A stretch of 64,000 nt of DNA from Enterococcus malodoratus ATCC 43197 (lineage in GTDB: Bacteria > Bacillota > Bacilli > Lactobacillales > Enterococcaceae), in the NCBI RefSeq assembly GCF_000407185.1, contig NZ_KE136481.1:779136-843135 (forward strand). The letters run 5' to 3'. The stretch's first letter is position 1. Each line of letters begins with the position of its first letter. Of the stretch, positions 16,714 to 25,542 are shown in pieces. A model generated the notes under the pieces. It did not search any database and had not been told where the DNA came from. It saw only the letters and a list, made by a program, of their open reading frames with translations. The position numbers were made by a program, and so were the translations under genes.

Positions 16714-16777
16714 TTATCTTGCGTTAACCCTTCTTAAAGGAAATCTACTCAAATTGAATATGACTAATCTTAACTTG
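16714..16777. promoter_or_regulatory. Candidate response-regulator sites upstream of the kinase gene
   Basis: TTATCTTGCGTTAA (16714-16727) matches 12 of 14 bases of a box upstream of the secreted-peptide promoter. Further upstream, on the minus strand, CAAGTTAAG (16769-16777) and CAATTTGAG (16748-16756) are direct repeats exactly 21 bp apart, the geometry of AgrA/LytTR sites. The kinase -10 is probably TATACT at 16668-16673. Confidence 0.4.
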
Positions 16778-16820
16778 CCAAAAGACTTTAATTGTCTTCC
16801 TAAAAACAGATTGATACAAA

Positions 16821-16870
16821 AAAAGGATTTAAAAGGGAATGTTGACCAACACTCCCTTCTAAATCCTTTT
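16821..16870. terminator. Terminator after the winged-helix regulator gene
   Basis: Long stem: AAAAGGATTTA with TAAATCCTTTT, continuing through AAGGGA/TCCCTT to a GTTG/CAAC tip. On the minus strand it ends in seven T. It marks the end of the WxL locus and insulates the kinase locus. Confidence 0.75.
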
Positions 16871-16919
16871 AACCCATTATAGTATAATGGGGCCTTTTCT
16901 TAAGCAGCAACAATAATAC

Positions 16920-17591
16920 TTACGTATCAAAAAATCCTATTGATTGGAAAAGCTCATGGGCATCATGTGAAAGTGAATAGCCCGCGCCCCATTTTGTATC
17001 AAAGCTTTTTTCCAATAAGTAAGTTCTATAGACCTTTAGTTCAAGTCTTCTTATAATGTTTGAAAGAGCGCTCAAGGAACTGTTTGAGACTGCTCCCCAA
17101 ACTAATTCACAGATTTCTGACCTATTCACGGTATCTCCGTGTCCCTCATATAAGCACTTAAGAACTGAAAACTCTTTTTTGGATAAACTCATCTCTCTTT
17201 TTTTATTTAAAGCTTCCTTTGTATAGTCCACCTTGTTTATTGTTCCAGATAACATCGCTTCTCTTAATTCTTCTAGTTTAAACTCCTTATTTATTTTGCC
17301 AGTAGAAACCTTCAGAGGGATATATGAGTGATCCTCATTTTGAACCGCATACTCAGACTCTAACCTAAAAACTCTTTTACTTTTACTTATTTTTTTTCGT
17401 CCCGCTTCAAATTCATCATTTGAAATATTATTACTAAAAATTATTGTGTTAAAGTACCTTAGTACAAAGATATTCTCACTAGATAAAATACTTTCTGTTA
17501 CGCAATAGACAGCAAAATTAAGCTGTTTCAATTTATATTCTAGATCTACTTCATTTAAAATATTCTTTGTAATAATCAAAATTGTATCCAT
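16920..17591 (-). CDS. Winged-helix regulator with degenerate receiver-like N-terminus
   Basis: A 223-residue protein. The C-terminal half (about 125-210) is an OmpR/PhoB-type winged helix: LSKKEFSVLKCLYEG, then VNRSEICELVWG and SALSNIIRRLELKV. The N-terminal 110 residues have the length and strand pattern of a receiver (MDTILIITKN start) but lack the acidic pocket and phospho-Asp, so phosphorylation is unlikely. It is the last gene of the WxL cluster, 108 bp after the DUF916 gene, and may regulate the cluster. Such OmpR-like proteins recur beside WxL genes in enterococci; no two-component kinase is adjacent in this operon. Confidence 0.75.
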   Translation of the reverse strand: MDTILIITKNILNEVDLEYKLKQLNFAVYCVTESILSSENIFVLRYFNTIIFSNNISNDEFEAGRKKISKSKRVFRLESEYAVQNEDHSYIPLKVSTGKINKEFKLEELREAMLSGTINKVDYTKEALNKKREMSLSKKEFSVLKCLYEGHGDTVNRSEICELVWGAVSNSSLSALSNIIRRLELKVYRTYLLEKSFDTKWGAGYSLSHDAHELFQSIGFFDT

Positions 17592-17699
17592 TTTTATATC
17601 CTCTTACGATGCTGTTTCTCTTTCAATTTACTTAGTAAGTCTATGTTCATCCAAATCAAACAAAGCGATTAATTGATATCTATTTAAATACTCTGGAGA

Positions 17700-18752
17700 T
17701 CATTTTTTCAAATTTTCTATTTGAGCTTTTTGTTTTCGATTTTTTAAGATTAAATATAGCGCCGTCAATACCAGAACTGCAACTACGGCAATCAAAATAA
17801 TGATCATAGTGTAATCTGCCTCTTCAACATCAGGATCACTTTCATTGTATTTGGCCGCTTGTTCTCGAGTGATACTAAATTCTTTATTTATATCCCATTT
17901 GTTATCATCAGCGATAATTGATCCGGATAGAACATATTCTCCCGCTTGGAATTCCGCTCCTTTTAAAGGAAGCATTAGGTCAAAAATAGTATTCGGCGCA
18001 AATTGCATATCTTTTTGTTCAGTCTTAGAAATTACGGTGTCCGAATTTTTTCTTTTTAACTTCGCCTGATAAGTCGCTTTATTGATATATGTTGCACTAG
18101 TATTCCTTACTTTCAAAGAAACCGAGTTCCTACCATTTAACTGATCAGCTGAAGCTTTGTTAAAAACGATCTCTGGTTCAACAGCAGCTTCATCTTCTCT
18201 TATCAGCAGCGCTATTTGGTAACCAAACAGATTCTTCAAATTTGTCGCAGTCTTATCACCTGTTTTTTTATTGCTTTCAGCGGCATTATTTTCTTTCTGA
18301 CTTAAATACAATCCGCCTGCAATAACACCTGCAAATTTTTCAGCCGGAGCAGAAATCGTCACTTTCAACTCATACTCTTCAGCAGGGTTCAGCGTGACCT
18401 CATTCTCTTCAATTTTGACTAAATCTTCAATATTATATTTTAGACTCTTATCAAATATTCGCTCTTTGTTTCCATGATTCGAGTATTCAACAACACCGCT
18501 AGAGTTAGTTATCGCTGAATTTATTTGGGGCTGGATTGTTACCGGTTCGTCTGAAGTATTTTTCATACTGACAGTAATTTCCTGTGTCTGGTTTGGTTCA
18601 ACTAACAAATCAAAATAAGATACTTCCTTATTTATTTGTGTTTCAGGGATATTCGGCTTTACGCTAAACCTCAACCCGCCACTTGCTTCAGCTTTATAAC
18701 CGCCAGTTATAATAGCTAAAAGACAGAACACACTCATGAATAACTTTTTCAT
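17700..18752 (-). CDS. DUF916/DUF3324 (WxL-binding, CscA-type) surface protein
   Basis: A 350-residue membrane-anchored extracellular protein. It has an N-terminal signal peptide (about 1-23), a DUF916/WxL-peptidoglycan-binding domain (about 28-150; FSVKPNIPETQ and VSYFDLLVEPNQTQEI), a DUF3324 domain (about 165-290), a transmembrane helix near 310-332 and a basic tail KNRKQKAQIENLKK. In csc clusters this protein type is thought to hold WxL proteins at the cell wall. A terminator-like hairpin lies between it and the upstream WxL gene, so its expression may be lower. Confidence 0.87.
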   Translation of the reverse strand: MKKLFMSVFCLLAIITGGYKAEASGGLRFSVKPNIPETQINKEVSYFDLLVEPNQTQEITVSMKNTSDEPVTIQPQINSAITNSSGVVEYSNHGNKERIFDKSLKYNIEDLVKIEENEVTLNPAEEYELKVTISAPAEKFAGVIAGGLYLSQKENNAAESNKKTGDKTATNLKNLFGYQIALLIREDEAAVEPEIVFNKASADQLNGRNSVSLKVRNTSATYINKATYQAKLKRKNSDTVISKTEQKDMQFAPNTIFDLMLPLKGAEFQAGEYVLSGSIIADDNKWDINKEFSITREQAAKYNESDPDVEEADYTMIIILIAVVAVLVLTALYLILKNRKQKAQIENLKK

Positions 18753-18785
18753 CCGATATCCTCAATTCCAATTAGTATAGTTAAT

Positions 18786-18822
18786 AAAAAGGCTCAAACA
18801 AACCGGTAAGGAATGTTTGAGC
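18786..18822 (-). terminator. Intra-operon hairpin terminator after the small WxL gene
   Basis: Perfect 9-bp stem GCTCAAACA (18792-18800) / TGTTTGAGC (18814-18822), followed on the minus strand by CCTTTTTATT. It lies inside the WxL operon between the WxL and DUF916 genes and could give partial termination. Confidence 0.65.
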
Positions 18823-18840
18823 AGAGTTTTCTAGCCTTTA

Positions 18841-19473
18841 TTAAACTGCTGGAGTATTTGAAACAGTCCAAACAATTTCAGAATCATACGTTCCAATAGA
18901 TTTAGCTGATGCCCCAGGAACTTCTAAGGTGAAATGACTCAAATCTAATGTAGTCGTTCCTTTTCCATTATCTGCTATTGTAGCTCCCATGACTTTTTTG
19001 TCTACAGCAGGAGTCAGTTCTAATTTTCCAGCAGCGAAATCAGTTGCTCCTGTTACTGCTACGCTGGTTGGGTCACCAAAAGCTGATAATTGAGCAGCCG
19101 CCAAATCAGCCGTTCCATCATTGAATTGAGCTGTTTGTTGAACAACTACTGACCAACCAACAGTTGCTGCGCTACGTCCATCTTTGACTGTTACTTTACC
19201 AGGAGTCAAATCTGTCGCCGCCGCATTTTCCGTATCCGTACCACTATCTGTTGCGTAGTATGTTTTGTTAGAATCGTATTGAATTGCGTGTGTACCGAAA
19301 TCTAATGAATCAGGCAAATCAGAGCCAACTAATTCCAATTCCCCATCTGTGTATGTTACTTCTCCATCTGTTGTCTTACTAACAGCTGCCTCAGTATTAG
19401 AAGTTCCAATACTCAAACATAATAATGAAACGCCTACAACTCCACATAAATATCCTACTGCTCTTTTTTTCAT
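18841..19473 (-). CDS. WxL-domain cell-surface protein (CscB-type) with W-x-V motifs
   Basis: Secreted 210-residue protein made of a signal peptide (about 1-30) and one WxL domain that binds peptidoglycan non-covalently. It shares long stretches with the C-terminus of the 1245-residue neighbour (for example FGTHAIQYDSNKTYYATDSG). The two signature positions read GWSVVV and VWTVSNTP, with Val instead of Leu. The start is taken at the ATG with AAGGAG 8 nt upstream. It ends NTPAV, normal for the family. Expected partners are the LPxTG protein and the DUF916 protein of the same operon. Confidence 0.88.
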   Translation of the reverse strand: MKKRAVGYLCGVVGVSLLCLSIGTSNTEAAVSKTTDGEVTYTDGELELVGSDLPDSLDFGTHAIQYDSNKTYYATDSGTDTENAAATDLTPGKVTVKDGRSAATVGWSVVVQQTAQFNDGTADLAAAQLSAFGDPTSVAVTGATDFAAGKLELTPAVDKKVMGATIADNGKGTTTLDLSHFTLEVPGASAKSIGTYDSEIVWTVSNTPAV

Positions 19474-19489
19474 AATCAATTCTCCTTAA

Positions 19490-19855
19490 TTAATTTTTTC
19501 TATAATCAAACATCAAATGTTTAACTAACTTAATAAGATAAAGCAAAATACAAAATGTTAAAACGCCTATCCCAATGCCGATCAGAGAAAGTTGGATAAG
19601 CTCTCCCGTTTGAGGAAGCTGTTTCTTTCCACTGGTCTTTTCAGACGATTTGGGAGCAACTCGATTAGTATCATTTGCTTTAGATTCCACCGATTCACTA
19701 TCCGAAGATCCACTTTTTTCTAAGTAAAACCCGACTCGTCCATTGGACTTTTCATTCTCTGTTTCATTTGCTGCATTCACGTTAGAAGAATTACAAAGAA
19801 TTATCAGTATGCCAACGAATAGTAGTAAAGAAATTTTCTTTAAATATTTTTTCAC
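19490..19855 (-). CDS. Small LPxTG-anchored surface protein (CscD-type)
   Basis: A 121-residue sortase substrate with an N-terminal signal peptide (about 1-28), a short Ser/Glu/Lys-rich spacer and the sorting signal LPQTGE followed by a hydrophobic segment and the tail KLVKHLMFDYRKN. It starts at GTG with AGGAGA upstream. Tiny LPxTG proteins of this kind are a constant member of csc/WxL clusters and lie here between the two WxL genes. Confidence 0.88.
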   Translation of the reverse strand: MKKYLKKISLLLFVGILIILCNSSNVNAANETENEKSNGRVGFYLEKSGSSDSESVESKANDTNRVAPKSSEKTSGKKQLPQTGELIQLSLIGIGIGVLTFCILLYLIKLVKHLMFDYRKN

Positions 19856-19876
19856 TCTAATTCTCCTCTCGTTGGC

Positions 19877-22800
19877 TTAAGGAACATTTGATAGCAGCCA
19901 TTCAACTTGTGTTGAGTACTCCTCTGAATATTTTTCTGAAGCCGCAGGAATAGTCAACGTGAACTTTTCTATCGGCAGCACAACGATACCTTTCCCCGTT
20001 CCACCACTCGCAGACATTAATGGACTGGATACTCCTGGAACAAGAATAACCTCTTGATTTTCAACACCTGTTGGAAGACCGCTAGTTACTTGGCTAACAT
20101 CCCTTTGACCTACAGTAAGTGATAACTGTGCATTTGTTAGATTCTTATTGCTGCTTGTTTTAAACTGTTCCAGCTGTTTTGCACTTAAGCGCCATCCTTC
20201 TGTCGAAATTCGTGTATCTGTAACTGTCAGGTTGGCTTTTGTTAGATCCGATGCAGAATTATTTTCCGTATCATTTCCACTATCGGTTGCATAATATCTT
20301 TCAGCTGAATCATATTGAATCGTATGGGTTCCAAATTTTAAGTTGTCAGGTATATTTCCATCCAACTTCAATTCTTCAACAATAGAGGTTGATTGCCATT
20401 GAGCAGTAAAAGTAACATCCTCTTCTCCCATTGAATACGTAGTCGGCGAGGTAGAAATATTGGGATTTTGATAAATCATTCCGTCAACACTGTTTAGCCA
20501 TCCGACGAATTGATGATCTGTTTTGGTTAGATTTCCCTGTTCCTCAACGTTCACCATGTCCGTTTTGGAATATAAGTTATTATCAACCGGAACAATTCCG
20601 CCATCGGCACCATTTCCTTCGTAGTGAACTCTGTATTGTTGTTCTCTTCGAACAATCATATTGACTTCATGCAGGATTTTCCCTGGATTTTGAACACCTG
20701 AACTATCGTTAAATATCCGCTCATCATCATCGTGATCCTCTCTTTTACCGGTTAATGTTGCTTCGGTAAAGGTCTCATCTAAAGTAGAGAGTAAGTTCTG
20801 GCTAATTTTATCCAAGCTCAATGTGATTGGGGCATTTGTATCTGTTCGAAGCGCTTCCCAGTCGTAATTCGAATATTTTTCGATATTGTAGTTTTTCGAA
20901 AACAAGTATGGTGTCGAAGCCGTCGCATTAAACGGCGTAGTTACAGGGGCCAGATAATTTTCTATTATCTGGATTTGTTCACCATCGCCAGATATATTTA
21001 TTTCGTGATCTTTCACATAAAATGCGGGATAACTACTTTTATCAGGTTGAAGTTGCTTTGATGTGGCAATAATTGAAAATTGATCGTAATATCCTTCCTC
21101 TAGAACTTCATCATACTTTTCATAGTTCTGTAATTCGGTCGATCCTTCGAGCCAAATAGGAAACTTATTGGCAGTAACATCAATAATCCTATCTCCCTTT
21201 GAATCCCCAGCGTTAAGGCTAATGTAGCCGTTAACTACTTTGAGGCCATACTCGCCGCTTGCTATCTTTATAGATGTCCCGTTAATATCTAGGTAGGTCG
21301 GTTCACTATCCTCAGAAGTTCCCAAATGGATGCCTTCATCCGACGTTTCAATAATAAAATTGCTATAATTGAAATTTGCATACCCGGAATTGATTCCTTT
21401 AATACCAACTTGACCACTTGGAATTTCAAGATCTATTCCGTAAAGATTAAATCCTTCTCCGTAACCATCAGCAGGAACTAATAAGCTGATTGCTGTTTTG
21501 GCAGCATTGATTGTAACCGGCAGCTTCCAATCTTTCTCTAGATCTTTTTGAATACTGATGTTAATACCCGACTCTGCCGTTATACCATCACCTTCCGATG
21601 CCAGAACATTTATTTTAGAATTTGGACTAGCTATCCCCTCACTCTGCGACTCAACTCTGACTGTTCTGCTCGCCAAAATCCCACTCGAACGTGCATCTAC
21701 AAAAACATCTAAAAAGTTGGACACATCATCCAACGGATTTGACACCATAAGTATAAGTTCAGATATTTTCATCCCGTAGTCGCCTACGGCTGATACAGAA
21801 ATGTGATTATCTGCTGTAATAGAAATACCAGCCTCACTTGATTCGGGGGTATAGATACCATACGATTTATCGATGGATTTCGGAGCCAACCCACTCAAAT
21901 TAAAGTTGTTCCCTTCACCTGAAATCCCAGTAACACTGACAATACCTGCTGAACTAGGTATTTGGTTTAAATCTGGTCGGCTCAAATTAAATATTTCTAA
22001 TACCTTAGCGTTGTAGCTATTTGATGCCCCCTCAGAAATCCCGCTTACCGAAACAGTTGGTTTATCACTCTCAGGTGTCCTGGATGTAAGATTATCAGCG
22101 ATAATCCCTTGTCCCTTTAAAGCCTTTCCGTTTACTTCTACATCGACTGTATTTTCTGTAGTTATGGAGCCAGAAAGTATACCTACACCATCATCAGAAT
22201 AGCCCGATATTTTACCGGAGGAGATATCGATACTCCCTGGGTCCATCATCGTTTGTCCATTCTCATAAAAAACCATTCGCGCTAAGATACCGAAACCAGA
22301 ACTGGTAGTTCCAGTCATTTCAGAAGCGAAGGACACATTTGCTTTACCGTATCCCACATTACCACTATAAATAGCGAACTCAATTGCATTTGAAGAGTTC
22401 GAAGTTCCGCTTATCTTCCCTCCCATATTCTCGATTGATTCAGTACTAAAAATGGCAATTCCCGAACTACTTTTTCCAGATAAGCTGCCTAAAAATGAAT
22501 CCTCTTGATCGTTGATACTACCAGAACAGCTTTCAAGTGAGATTCCTCTTCTAGCAAATATTCCATACCCTTTTCCGCTTGCTTCAGCAATAAAAGTTGA
22601 ACCTCTTATACTGTATTCTTCAAATACCGAAGCGGTTCCATTGTTGCTGGTCGCTGTGGCCGACATCTGTGTTCCGGGTTCTGCTTCATACCTGCCGAAA
22701 CTATCTTCTTGTTCCAATTTTTCAAAAAAACTTTCCATTTCACTATAATTCTCTCGTTCAGGAGGTGTTTCTTTCGTAATGCTGATTCCTGCTTGAGTCC

Positions 22801-23614
22801 CGGTAGTGTTGACCTTTCCAGTAATATTTCTCGTACCTTCATTTGTCAGAATACCGATTTTATCTGCTTGAACATTTAAAACTACTTGTTGCCAGATAAG
22901 CTCTTGGTAATCTCCTATGGTTAGTTGGTTGACCTGAATTCCATAATTTGAACTTGTAAGAACGTTTAATTTTGAATCACTTATAATCGTTAATTGACAT
23001 TTCGTATCTTGAGCGGTTGTAATTTGCTGGACGATATTTGCTCCGCCGGATTTTGGTTCGGAATAAAGTTCATTCGACATACCCGATCCTTCATTTGCAA
23101 ATTCTAAAATCGTATTCGAATCATAAAATCCTTTTTCTTTTACATCATCATCTGGATCATAAGTACCGTCTACATAGGACTCAGGGCTATCAATTAAGAG
23201 AAACTCTCCATCATTCTTTAAAACGATGCCTGTATTTTTAATAACTATTTTTACCGCAGCCGTATCAGCATCGGCTCTGAGGGCTTTGCTCGAATCTACT
23301 TTTATGTTACTAGCTTTATCAGCGATATCGGAAGTTTCTTCGACAGTACTTTCTGTCGTTGAATTTTTACCGCTACTTGTTGTCGATTTCTCCGCTTGCT
23401 TATTCTTGCTTTCTACATCGCTCTTCTCTTGCACCCCTGAGACAGTCTCCTGCACGTCTTCCTCATCTGCAATTGATAAAACGGTATGTTGATTTATTGC
23501 GAGACAACATAATAGAAGAATTGCGATAATGCCGCAGAATCTTTTTTTATTATTTAACAATTTTTTTCCTAATTTATTTTTTAAAAACTTCTTCAATTTT
23601 CTCCCTACCTTCAT
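19877..23614 (-). CDS. Large WxL-domain surface protein, beta-helix and Listeria-type repeat
   Basis: A 1245-residue secreted protein. A basic N-terminus and hydrophobic signal segment (about 28-48) are followed by a Ser/Thr/Lys/Glu-rich stretch. A very long region (about 110-950) rich in Gly, Asn, Ser and short beta-strands looks like a right-handed parallel beta-helix. A Listeria/Bacteroides-type repeat follows (about 1000-1075; HYEGNGADGG to VTFTAQW). The C-terminal WxL domain has EGWRLSAKQL and VEWLLSNVP. It is first in the surface cluster and probably the adhesin-like main product. The ATG has no obvious ribosome site; AGGGAG lies 4 nt before an in-frame TTG at 23596, so the start is uncertain. 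Confidence 0.85.
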   Translation of the reverse strand: MKVGRKLKKFLKNKLGKKLLNNKKRFCGIIAILLLCCLAINQHTVLSIADEEDVQETVSGVQEKSDVESKNKQAEKSTTSSGKNSTTESTVEETSDIADKASNIKVDSSKALRADADTAAVKIVIKNTGIVLKNDGEFLLIDSPESYVDGTYDPDDDVKEKGFYDSNTILEFANEGSGMSNELYSEPKSGGANIVQQITTAQDTKCQLTIISDSKLNVLTSSNYGIQVNQLTIGDYQELIWQQVVLNVQADKIGILTNEGTRNITGKVNTTGTQAGISITKETPPERENYSEMESFFEKLEQEDSFGRYEAEPGTQMSATATSNNGTASVFEEYSIRGSTFIAEASGKGYGIFARRGISLESCSGSINDQEDSFLGSLSGKSSSGIAIFSTESIENMGGKISGTSNSSNAIEFAIYSGNVGYGKANVSFASEMTGTTSSGFGILARMVFYENGQTMMDPGSIDISSGKISGYSDDGVGILSGSITTENTVDVEVNGKALKGQGIIADNLTSRTPESDKPTVSVSGISEGASNSYNAKVLEIFNLSRPDLNQIPSSAGIVSVTGISGEGNNFNLSGLAPKSIDKSYGIYTPESSEAGISITADNHISVSAVGDYGMKISELILMVSNPLDDVSNFLDVFVDARSSGILASRTVRVESQSEGIASPNSKINVLASEGDGITAESGINISIQKDLEKDWKLPVTINAAKTAISLLVPADGYGEGFNLYGIDLEIPSGQVGIKGINSGYANFNYSNFIIETSDEGIHLGTSEDSEPTYLDINGTSIKIASGEYGLKVVNGYISLNAGDSKGDRIIDVTANKFPIWLEGSTELQNYEKYDEVLEEGYYDQFSIIATSKQLQPDKSSYPAFYVKDHEINISGDGEQIQIIENYLAPVTTPFNATASTPYLFSKNYNIEKYSNYDWEALRTDTNAPITLSLDKISQNLLSTLDETFTEATLTGKREDHDDDERIFNDSSGVQNPGKILHEVNMIVRREQQYRVHYEGNGADGGIVPVDNNLYSKTDMVNVEEQGNLTKTDHQFVGWLNSVDGMIYQNPNISTSPTTYSMGEEDVTFTAQWQSTSIVEELKLDGNIPDNLKFGTHTIQYDSAERYYATDSGNDTENNSASDLTKANLTVTDTRISTEGWRLSAKQLEQFKTSSNKNLTNAQLSLTVGQRDVSQVTSGLPTGVENQEVILVPGVSSPLMSASGGTGKGIVVLPIEKFTLTIPAASEKYSEEYSTQVEWLLSNVP

Positions 23615-23903
23615 GATTCTATTTTTAAATAAGCAATTATAAGAAGGTTATCGTTATTTTCTCTCTGCATTTGTTATATTAGCAAAAACAAATAACTAAA
23701 GCATGCTCATCATTTACTATTAGCACCTATTAATTTGAACATAATAGTTAAAATTATCTACAACATCGTTTTTATTAGTTTAAATTTCATTTTTATCAAC
23801 CCAAAATTAAAGTGTTTTTAATATGTGTTTATGATTTCGAGTACTAGAGTAAGGAAAATTATTTTCTATTTGCTTGAAAACCGCTCTTCAAATTAAGTGA
23901 TAT

Positions 23904-23934
23904 AAAAAAGGCGAATAACTCTTCGTCTTTTTTT
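23904..23934 (-). terminator. Terminator of the Mga-like regulator gene
   Basis: Stem AAAAAGGCGAA/TTCGTCTTTTT (with one G-T pair) around a 6-nt loop, bounded by A-run and T-run. It lies about 160 bp past the regulator's stop on the minus strand. Confidence 0.6.
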
Positions 23935-23958
23935 GCCGCATTCATACTTAATATCCGA

Positions 23959-23983
23959 CAACAAACAGGCAACCTGTTTGTTG
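23959..23983. promoter_or_regulatory. Perfect 11-bp dyad upstream of WxL cluster
   Basis: CAACAAACAGG (23959-23969), 3-bp centre, CCTGTTTGTTG (23973-23983). Symmetry and length fit a TetR-family operator or a strong RNA hairpin; no T-run follows on either strand, arguing against a terminator. It shares the ACAGG/CCTGT arms with the dyad at 27256-27272. Confidence 0.45.
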
Positions 23984-24094
23984 ATGCGTAAAAAAAATCA
24001 TGATACTACTAACTCCTTTTGAAACGCTTGGAACTAATCTTTCAGCGTTCCCTAGTGATTACTATCACAAAATGTTGGAGGTAAGATTATTGAA

Positions 24095-25519
24095 TCATTG
24101 TAATGATATGGTAGTCATCGCCTTTGAAATAGTATCCAAATTTTGATCAGAAAAAGGATTCTCCAATAGCAAGAAATGCCGATCATCAAGTTCATGTTTC
24201 AAATTATCTGGCATTGTAAGATTACTTATTATAAGGTCAGCGTCATCAGGATCGTTTGAAAACTCCAATATGTATTGATTAACTAGTTTTGTTTCCAAAG
24301 TATACTCAAACATTCTATTTAGAATATACGTGTAATCAGTTAAACAAAAAACTTTGATCTTTGGCCTTATTTGCTCAGGCGGTAGAACCACCAAACAGAT
24401 ATAAAAACAGAAGTTCCGATAAAACTCATTGTTTAACTCAGGATAGCGTTTATTCAATTTCCTGAAAAAACCGTCGAATTTCTTACAGAAAAACTTATAT
24501 TCCTTTTTAAAGATATTGAAATCATCATAGACAAAAAGAGGAACTAAGTTCGTTGATATCTTCAACATTCGCTCTGAGATTATGTTCCTTTTTAAAATTT
24601 TTCTTACAAAATCAAGATTCGCCGGAGAAACGGTCCCAAAAGTTTGATTAAAACATTTTATCCAATCTTCGATTAATTTATCCTCTATAGAAGATAAGGA
24701 AAAACTGTCTAAATAATCTAGGTCTTCAGGATCTTTCAAAATATGGCTAAAGTAGCTGAAACGCATAAAGGTGTAATCAGATTCCTGCCAATAAGAAAGA
24801 GCCATTGGCTTATTGCATATATAATTCCGTAAAAAAATATCGTTTTCTTCTGTTTGCTCAATGATGTGACCATTTTTAACCCGGAGATCCGTAGTGCAAA
24901 GAAAGAAACTCAATAATTCAGGCTCGTAAGAAAAAGCGGCATTTGTAGTCAAAAGAGAATCCGCTAAATCTAAATAAAAGTTTTTGCTAGAAATATCAGG
25001 AATATCGCTGAATTTTCGATGAATGATCCAAAGGAATATCGAGAAAAAATTTCTTAATTTTATTTCCTCCCCTTCGATAAAAAAATTATTTGCACAATAA
25101 ATATGAAATCCAAACTTGGAGATATCTGAATTGATCGACCCGATTTTTCTTCGCAGTGTAGAATGGCTAGTCCCGTGAGAAAGACAAAACCAATACGTAT
25201 CAACCTTATTTTGAACTAAAACAGCATATAGAATCTGATAGGACAAATCCGAAGAGAGAAGATAATTTTTCAGTTTTGTTAAAGTCACCCCCCGATTCTC
25301 TAAAAAGATCCCTTGATTATCAATTGACATTCTCAAATCATTGTCTGGATATATCGTTTCAATTTCTTCTTTTAGTATCTTGCAATAATTGAGAACGGTT
25401 GAAGAAGTTATCTCTCCGATAGATTTGCTTATCTCTTTTGAAGAGAGCGGTTTCGTTTGACAGCTAAGCAAATTCACAATCTCAAGTTGCTGAACCAAAT
25501 CTTTATTGAGGTGTATCAT
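24095..25519 (-). CDS. Mga-like helix-turn-helix regulator
   Basis: A 474-residue transcription regulator of the Mga/AtxA class. It has an N-terminal HTH (about 10-60; SSKEISKSIGEITSSTVLNYCK), a second Mga-type HTH (about 75-160; SHGTSHSTLRRKIGSINSDI) and a C-terminal PRD-like helical region ending in an EIIB-like fold (DPDDADLIISNLTMP near 430). The ATG at 25519 has AAGGAGG 7 nt upstream. It is encoded just upstream of the WxL surface operon, and such proteins activate surface-protein genes. An IS1380-family element sits 24 bp upstream of the start codon, inside the gene's leader, so expression from its native promoter is probably cut off. Confidence 0.8.
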   Translation of the reverse strand: MIHLNKDLVQQLEIVNLLSCQTKPLSSKEISKSIGEITSSTVLNYCKILKEEIETIYPDNDLRMSIDNQGIFLENRGVTLTKLKNYLLSSDLSYQILYAVLVQNKVDTYWFCLSHGTSHSTLRRKIGSINSDISKFGFHIYCANNFFIEGEEIKLRNFFSIFLWIIHRKFSDIPDISSKNFYLDLADSLLTTNAAFSYEPELLSFFLCTTDLRVKNGHIIEQTEENDIFLRNYICNKPMALSYWQESDYTFMRFSYFSHILKDPEDLDYLDSFSLSSIEDKLIEDWIKCFNQTFGTVSPANLDFVRKILKRNIISERMLKISTNLVPLFVYDDFNIFKKEYKFFCKKFDGFFRKLNKRYPELNNEFYRNFCFYICLVVLPPEQIRPKIKVFCLTDYTYILNRMFEYTLETKLVNQYILEFSNDPDDADLIISNLTMPDNLKHELDDRHFLLLENPFSDQNLDTISKAMTTISLQ

Positions 25520-25542
25520 ATTCAAACCTCCTTATAATATTT

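Larger units (their letters stand above)
23615..24094. other. 480-bp spacer upstream of the large WxL gene
   Basis: AT-rich spacer holding the Mga-gene terminator (23904-23934) and a strong dyad (23959-23983). A weak minus-strand promoter is possible (TTGATA, 16 bp, TAATAA near 23790-23820); a TATAAT at 23636-23641 is too close to the start codon. No supported reading frame was found. An Mga-type activator site is expected here but cannot be assigned by eye. Confidence 0.4.

Noticed and set aside
23959..23983. Strong dyad as a terminator of the Mga-like gene
   Set aside because: No T-run follows on either strand, and a better terminator is present at 23904-23934.
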